64,000 nucleotides of DNA from Dasyornis broadbenti. Taxonomy: Eukaryota; Chordata; Aves; Passeriformes; Dasyornithidae. Below are positions 59,838 through 64,000 of the stretch, piece after piece. The number at the start of each line of letters is the position of its first letter. Positions within the stretch are counted from its first letter, which is position 1. The DNA lies in NCBI GenBank assembly GCA_013397935.1, contig VZRN01005002.1, forward strand, positions 1,274,055 to 1,338,054, given 5' to 3'. A program made the translations under genes and the position numbers. The notes beneath the pieces were generated by a model. That model ran no database searches, was not told where the DNA came from, and worked only from the letters and a program-made list of their open reading frames with translations.

Positions 59838-62800
59838 TCTTTTCTTCAACACTCACAATTAATTTTTTGAAAAACAATTCAAGAATTCCCATTAAGGAAA
59901 ATACCTTTTAGTTAAGAATGAATCTGCATCAGAATAATGTTTTAGCAACTGTATTTTTTGTTTCAAGAGCAGTCCTTGCAACGGTTTTCCTCAAAGTAAT
60001 CAGGCTAGATTTAAACCAGTATTTTTAAAAAAAAGGAGGTAATCCAGAAAAAGTATTAATTTTTTTAGTAATAAAACATATACACATATATGTTTTAAAG
60101 ATACAAGTCAAGGATAAACAATATAGCCTGAAGCCATATTCACCATCACCTGAAGCCAACACCAACACTGAAAGAATCAGTCTTCTTCCCTCAGTCACAT
60201 CCTGCACCATCCCAAGCACCCACAAAGTCTTACACGAAAGCCAATACACATTAAAAGTAAGGCAGAAAAAAGAGGGGGAAAGGGCCAAAATTAATTCTAG
60301 CTAAAATGAGTTTTTTCCATTCCCATACACTGCTCAGGGACTCTATTTGGCACAAGAGAGGGAGAGAAACACAAGACTTAACTCTGTTAGGGCACTGCTA
60401 CCTTAATGCAATTATGAAACTTTGGTCCAAGACACAAAGCTGAACAATTAACCTTTTATAAGAGCCTTATTAACTCTGGAGTGAACACCAAGGAGGTAAA
60501 GTCATTTAGACAAATCCAGTTTACAAAGTCAATTACCTGCCTGTTTGGTTTATCAAAGCTGAGGTAATGAAATTAGAGGACAGTTCACAGGGTGTCTATC
60601 ACACCACAGCAAAACGCTCCCAAATATCAGCACCAAGCCCTACGGCAGGCTAGAGCAACACTTCATGTGGACTCTTTCAGAATGCCTGGAGCAGGCAGGT
60701 TTAGACTCAGGAAACAAAAGCAGCTCAAATTTTTCTCAGGACTTTAGAGACATAAGTTACATCATGCTGTTCTTCCAGACAGTAGTATTGAAAAGGCTTT
60801 CCAAAAGTTTATTTTAAGAAGAACTAAAAGCAAAATCTTAATGGCTTGCCAAAAAAACTACTCTCCTACAAATCTGACACTAGGTAACACATTTGGAGTT
60901 TCCTCGAAGTAGTAAAGCAATATAGATACAGTCTAACTTCTCAATCTTCACTATGGCAAAAACAAACACTGAGTTTTGGGGATTTTTATTTGTTCTATGA
61001 GCCTTTACTACAAAACTACAGCACAGAACAAATCCTAAAATGTTACAGGCCATCAGCAATTCCCAGTTTTTTGCTGTTCTTCTCCCTCCACTGGCACTCT
61101 GTACTGTATCACATACCAGCAAACCATGGCAGTGCATTTGTAGAAGTAAAGAGCAGGCACCGATGGCTCGGCCTTCCCACAACAAGCATTTCACTCTTGC
61201 TTCACACTAGTTCCAGTCTGCTCTTACAAAACAATATGGCTGAAGCTCATCTTCTAACCTAGTTTTTACCAAAAAAGGAATCTGCTCTGTGTCTTTTGGA
61301 CACTCTGGTTTGCATTGCCAAAGGTTCTTGAAGTGAGGAGGACAGGCATCCGATTTGCTTCAAAAGCTCCCTCTGCTCTGGTCTTCTTCTCTCCCCGCAC
61401 CCTGCAGCCAGAGATGAAAGAGCTCACGAGTCCAAATGCATCTCACCAAGTCCATCCAGGGTCACAAAGGCTGGGTTCTCCAGCACAGGTAGGGCAAAAC
61501 ACAATTCCAGAACAGAAGTGTTAGCTGGTCCTACACAACAGAGGGCAGAGGTCTTTGTAGAGCTGATTCTCTTTGGCCCAGTACTGTGCATCAGTAGTGG
61601 AAACCCCACCCTAAACTAGCATCCAAATAACAGCTCATATCAATGTCCAGGTATTTCTGTTCATTAAAGGAAGCAGGAGTTAGTAGTGTTGAAAGATTTC
61701 TCTTCTGAAGACACAGGCCTTCTCTTAGCTTCTGAAATACGTGGTTTTGGTTTTGTTAGTTTTTCAAACTAGTGAATTACTCTGAAAACAAGAAGTGGTG
61801 GCTAAACAATTAGTATTTTTCATCATCACAAGGTTTTAATTTATTCCTGAAATCTTGTTCAAATGCTGGAACGGACATGGTTGAATACATACAAAACGCT
61901 GTGAGAAAAATACTGAGAGGATTTTGCTGGAAATTATTTGCCTAAGAGCCACACACTTAACTTGAACATCACAATGTTCTACTACTTAGCAGATTTACTT
62001 CATAAGATCTTACTTAGTGGATCAACATTAGTTCCAAATGATGATATGCACAACACCTCAACTCCATGTTTAAAAAGAGCCTGCAGAACAGAATTCAATC
62101 AGGAGACTGCAGGCATGCCATTAATGCATACACTAAAAATTGGACTACATTCACATTTTAAAATCCATTAAGACAATTATGAGGTAGAAATAATTCTTTG
62201 ATCTCATTCATTTCCACTGGTGATTTTCACTTAGTTGACTCATTTTTTAGCACCACCAGCATAACAAAATCTATGTTTTGTTTTGGAAAGTATGGTTTGA
62301 TACAGCTTTGTAAGAATCTAGCACTGATTTGAGAATGATATGCAACAGGCCTTCCATACACTGGACAATGCTGGCTAGAGGGAAAGAAATTAGTAATGTT
62401 TAATGGCAGGCCTACTTGGAAACTGGATGAAATCCATACATCCATATTCCAAAGTCAGGTTTTCATTTTCTGCCATTCTGTAAGGATAACTGAAGATCAA
62501 CTATGTAAGGCGAGTTAAGTCCTTCCAAGTTTGACAGCATTTCTACAGCTTTTCCTGCTTCTGTCAGCCCCTTGAAACTGATGTTAACATCACAGAGTGT
62601 CCCTGCTGGCCATACCATTCTGCACAGCATCTCAAACAAGTCACAATCATTTTCCCAAGAAGCAGGTTTTAAGAACTACAGAGGAAGTAAAGCATTACTC
62701 AAGAAAGAAAGTGATTTTCTCCCCCACTGCCTCCCACCCTTCACCAGCACAAAAATAAAACAAAAATCTTGAGGTTTGGAAAGAGGTTACAGAAGTAATA

Positions 62801-63779
62801 TTCTCTCTCTTACCCCCCGCTCCCAAAGAACAACCCAAAGATTACAAAATGTCTTCAACAACAGTAACGCCTCCCTCTTGCAACAGTCAGGACTCAGAAA
62901 GAGGAGGCAGAAAAACCTTTCCTTTCAGAAGAGAGAGCTAACTCCTCAGCTGTACAACAGGTAGTTAGTACCTGGAGGGCAGAGACCAATCCTCCAAAGA
63001 GGTTCTTCAGCTGAGGCCCTGAGAGAAACCACAGGCACATCTGTCAGCAAACAAGACTCTGAACAGCTGTGATTTAGCACCAAACCAAAATTTCTTCTAT
63101 CTTACTCCTTACTAGAAGGTACAGGAGTAAGATTTCATTGTTGAGAATTTCTTTTACATATAAAACTAAGTTAAACAGAGCCTGGCAAGCCATTTAAAAT
63201 GGCATGAAAGCCACTAAGTAACCACCAGATACTGAACATAAAAAGATGCAAGGAACAAAAGGGATTCTTCTCAGATTGCAAAGCACAAGCGTTCTTAAGA
63301 GGTCAGTAGGTTTCTGCGATGTATCAGCATCAAGCATCCCTGTTTTACTCAGCGCTTACCACCCAGCCTTTAAACACAATTTCTACAGCCTTTTTAATCT
63401 CAGAATTGCTGTTGAAAATGTGTTCCTGTGCAGCCTGTATTCCAAAACGCCTTCTTCTTCCAAGAACAGAGGGATGCAGAAAAGACAAAGAGGAAATTAC
63501 TCTGGAAATGAGATTCTGAACTGTTCAAAGAAACTTTACAACACTGTTCGGGGACACAAAGCATCACCCCGAAGGGTGGCACAGAAATGTAGCTCTTCGG
63601 ACATTTAACCGCGATTCGCAATGGGAAAAAATTAAAGCCCCATTAGCCCGCACTCACTGTGACCTTATGGCACATAAAAGCAAAGCTCAGTAACTTTTCC
63701 TCTTTGGCCCCAACTCAATAGCTTGTTCTTTCCCCACGATTAAAATTTAGGTCATCCGCCCTGAAACACTCGGGGAAGA

Positions 63780-64000
63780 CAAGGGAAAACCCAAACCCCA
63801 AACAAAGCCCCAGACCCCGGCGCAGTGATGACTCTGCAGGAGCCGCGGCGCGGAGCCCGGCGCGCTTCGAGGGCGGCAGCCCCCCGGACCCTCCCCCGGC
63901 CCAGGTACCGCTAAATGGCTGCCGGTGAGCCCAGCCGGGGCCGCTGCCCCTCCAGGCGGCGCCCCGGGGGCGAGGGCAGGGCCGGACGGGCGACCCGGCC
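63780..64000. promoter_or_regulatory. SEC63: CpG-rich edge, probably the SEC63 promoter/exon 1 CpG island
   Basis: GC content and CpG frequency rise sharply from about 63820, with GCCGCGGCGCGG, CCCGGCGCGC and GGCGCCCCGGGGGCG. The rest of the window is AT-rich. Intron 1 should start near here and exon 1 was not found, so this is read as the downstream flank of the SEC63 promoter island. The transcription start is not in view. Confidence 0.7.

Larger units (their letters stand above)
46973..64000 (-). other. SEC63: SEC63 intron 1, at least 17 kb (donor outside window)
   Basis: The acceptor is at 46973-46974 and no exon 1 donor is visible. The human-type exon 1 (start codon, first membrane segment) was looked for on the minus strand and not found, so the intron runs to the window edge. 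It holds a CR1 fragment at 48167-48281, a second CR1 near 52012-52230, an ancient CR1 at 55500-56200, A-rich or A/C-rich tracts, a (TA)n patch, small tandem duplications and a 74-base gap. It ends in CpG-rich sequence. Confidence 0.8.

Noticed and set aside
63915..64000. Possible plus-strand protein start (ATGGCTGCCG) read as an ordinary coding gene
   Set aside because: Too little sequence is visible, and SEC63 exon 1 should lie on the opposite strand just beyond. Kept only as a regulatory observation.
1..64000. Endogenous retrovirus, CRISPR, operon, toxin or integron structures
   Set aside because: None seen. The only mobile elements recognised are CR1 LINE fragments, and the gene structure is that of an ordinary vertebrate spliced gene.

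Overview
This is a vertebrate nuclear genome window, most likely from a bird. The introns are typical GT-AG introns and the sequence is AT-rich. The recognisable dispersed repeats are sparse CR1 LINE 3' fragments with the bird-type 3' end (CATAGAATCATAAAATGG and its complement). I cannot name the species. There are no operons, bacterial genes, CRISPR arrays or viral genes.

The window is almost entirely one protein-coding gene on the minus strand, SEC63, the ER-membrane J-domain partner of BiP and of the Sec61/Sec62 protein-conducting channel. Twenty coding exons were assembled by hand, from the stop codon at 6563-6565 up to 46972. Numbered as in the human 21-exon gene (recalled), they are exons 2 to 21. 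Every junction has an AG acceptor and a GT donor, every phase joins, and the total is 2144 nt ending in TAA. If the missing exon 1 encodes 41 residues plus one base, as in human, the full protein is 755 residues. Human is 760, and the 5-residue difference falls in exons 16 and 17. Exon 1 (start codon, first membrane segment) is not visible and should lie just beyond position 64000. The last 220 bases are a CpG-rich edge consistent with the promoter-proximal start of intron 1.

Layout by coordinate (the gene runs right to left): 1 to about 3000, intergenic with nothing recognised; about 3010 to 6562, probable long 3' UTR with several poly(A) signal candidates; 6563 to 21071, exons 21 to 12 (acidic tail, FN3/Brl region, charged linkers, lower Sec63 domain); 26553 to 36583, exons 11 to 6 (Sec63/Brl helical domain and third membrane segment); 39905 to 46972, exons 5 to 2 (J domain with HPD motif, second membrane segment); 46973 to 64000, intron 1 with CR1 copies, A/C-rich simple repeats and a 74-base assembly gap.

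I do not see an undescribed biological system. The more interesting points are these: inverted CR1 copies flanking exons 12 to 16, which could pair in the pre-mRNA; a run of six consecutive frame-neutral exons (15 to 20) that encode the charged linker and the Sec61-contacting domain; a weak splice donor at the basic-linker exon; a perfect 12-bp hairpin inserted in an ancient CR1; and a TISU/YY1-like ATG next to a splice donor on the opposite strand at the CpG-rich edge.
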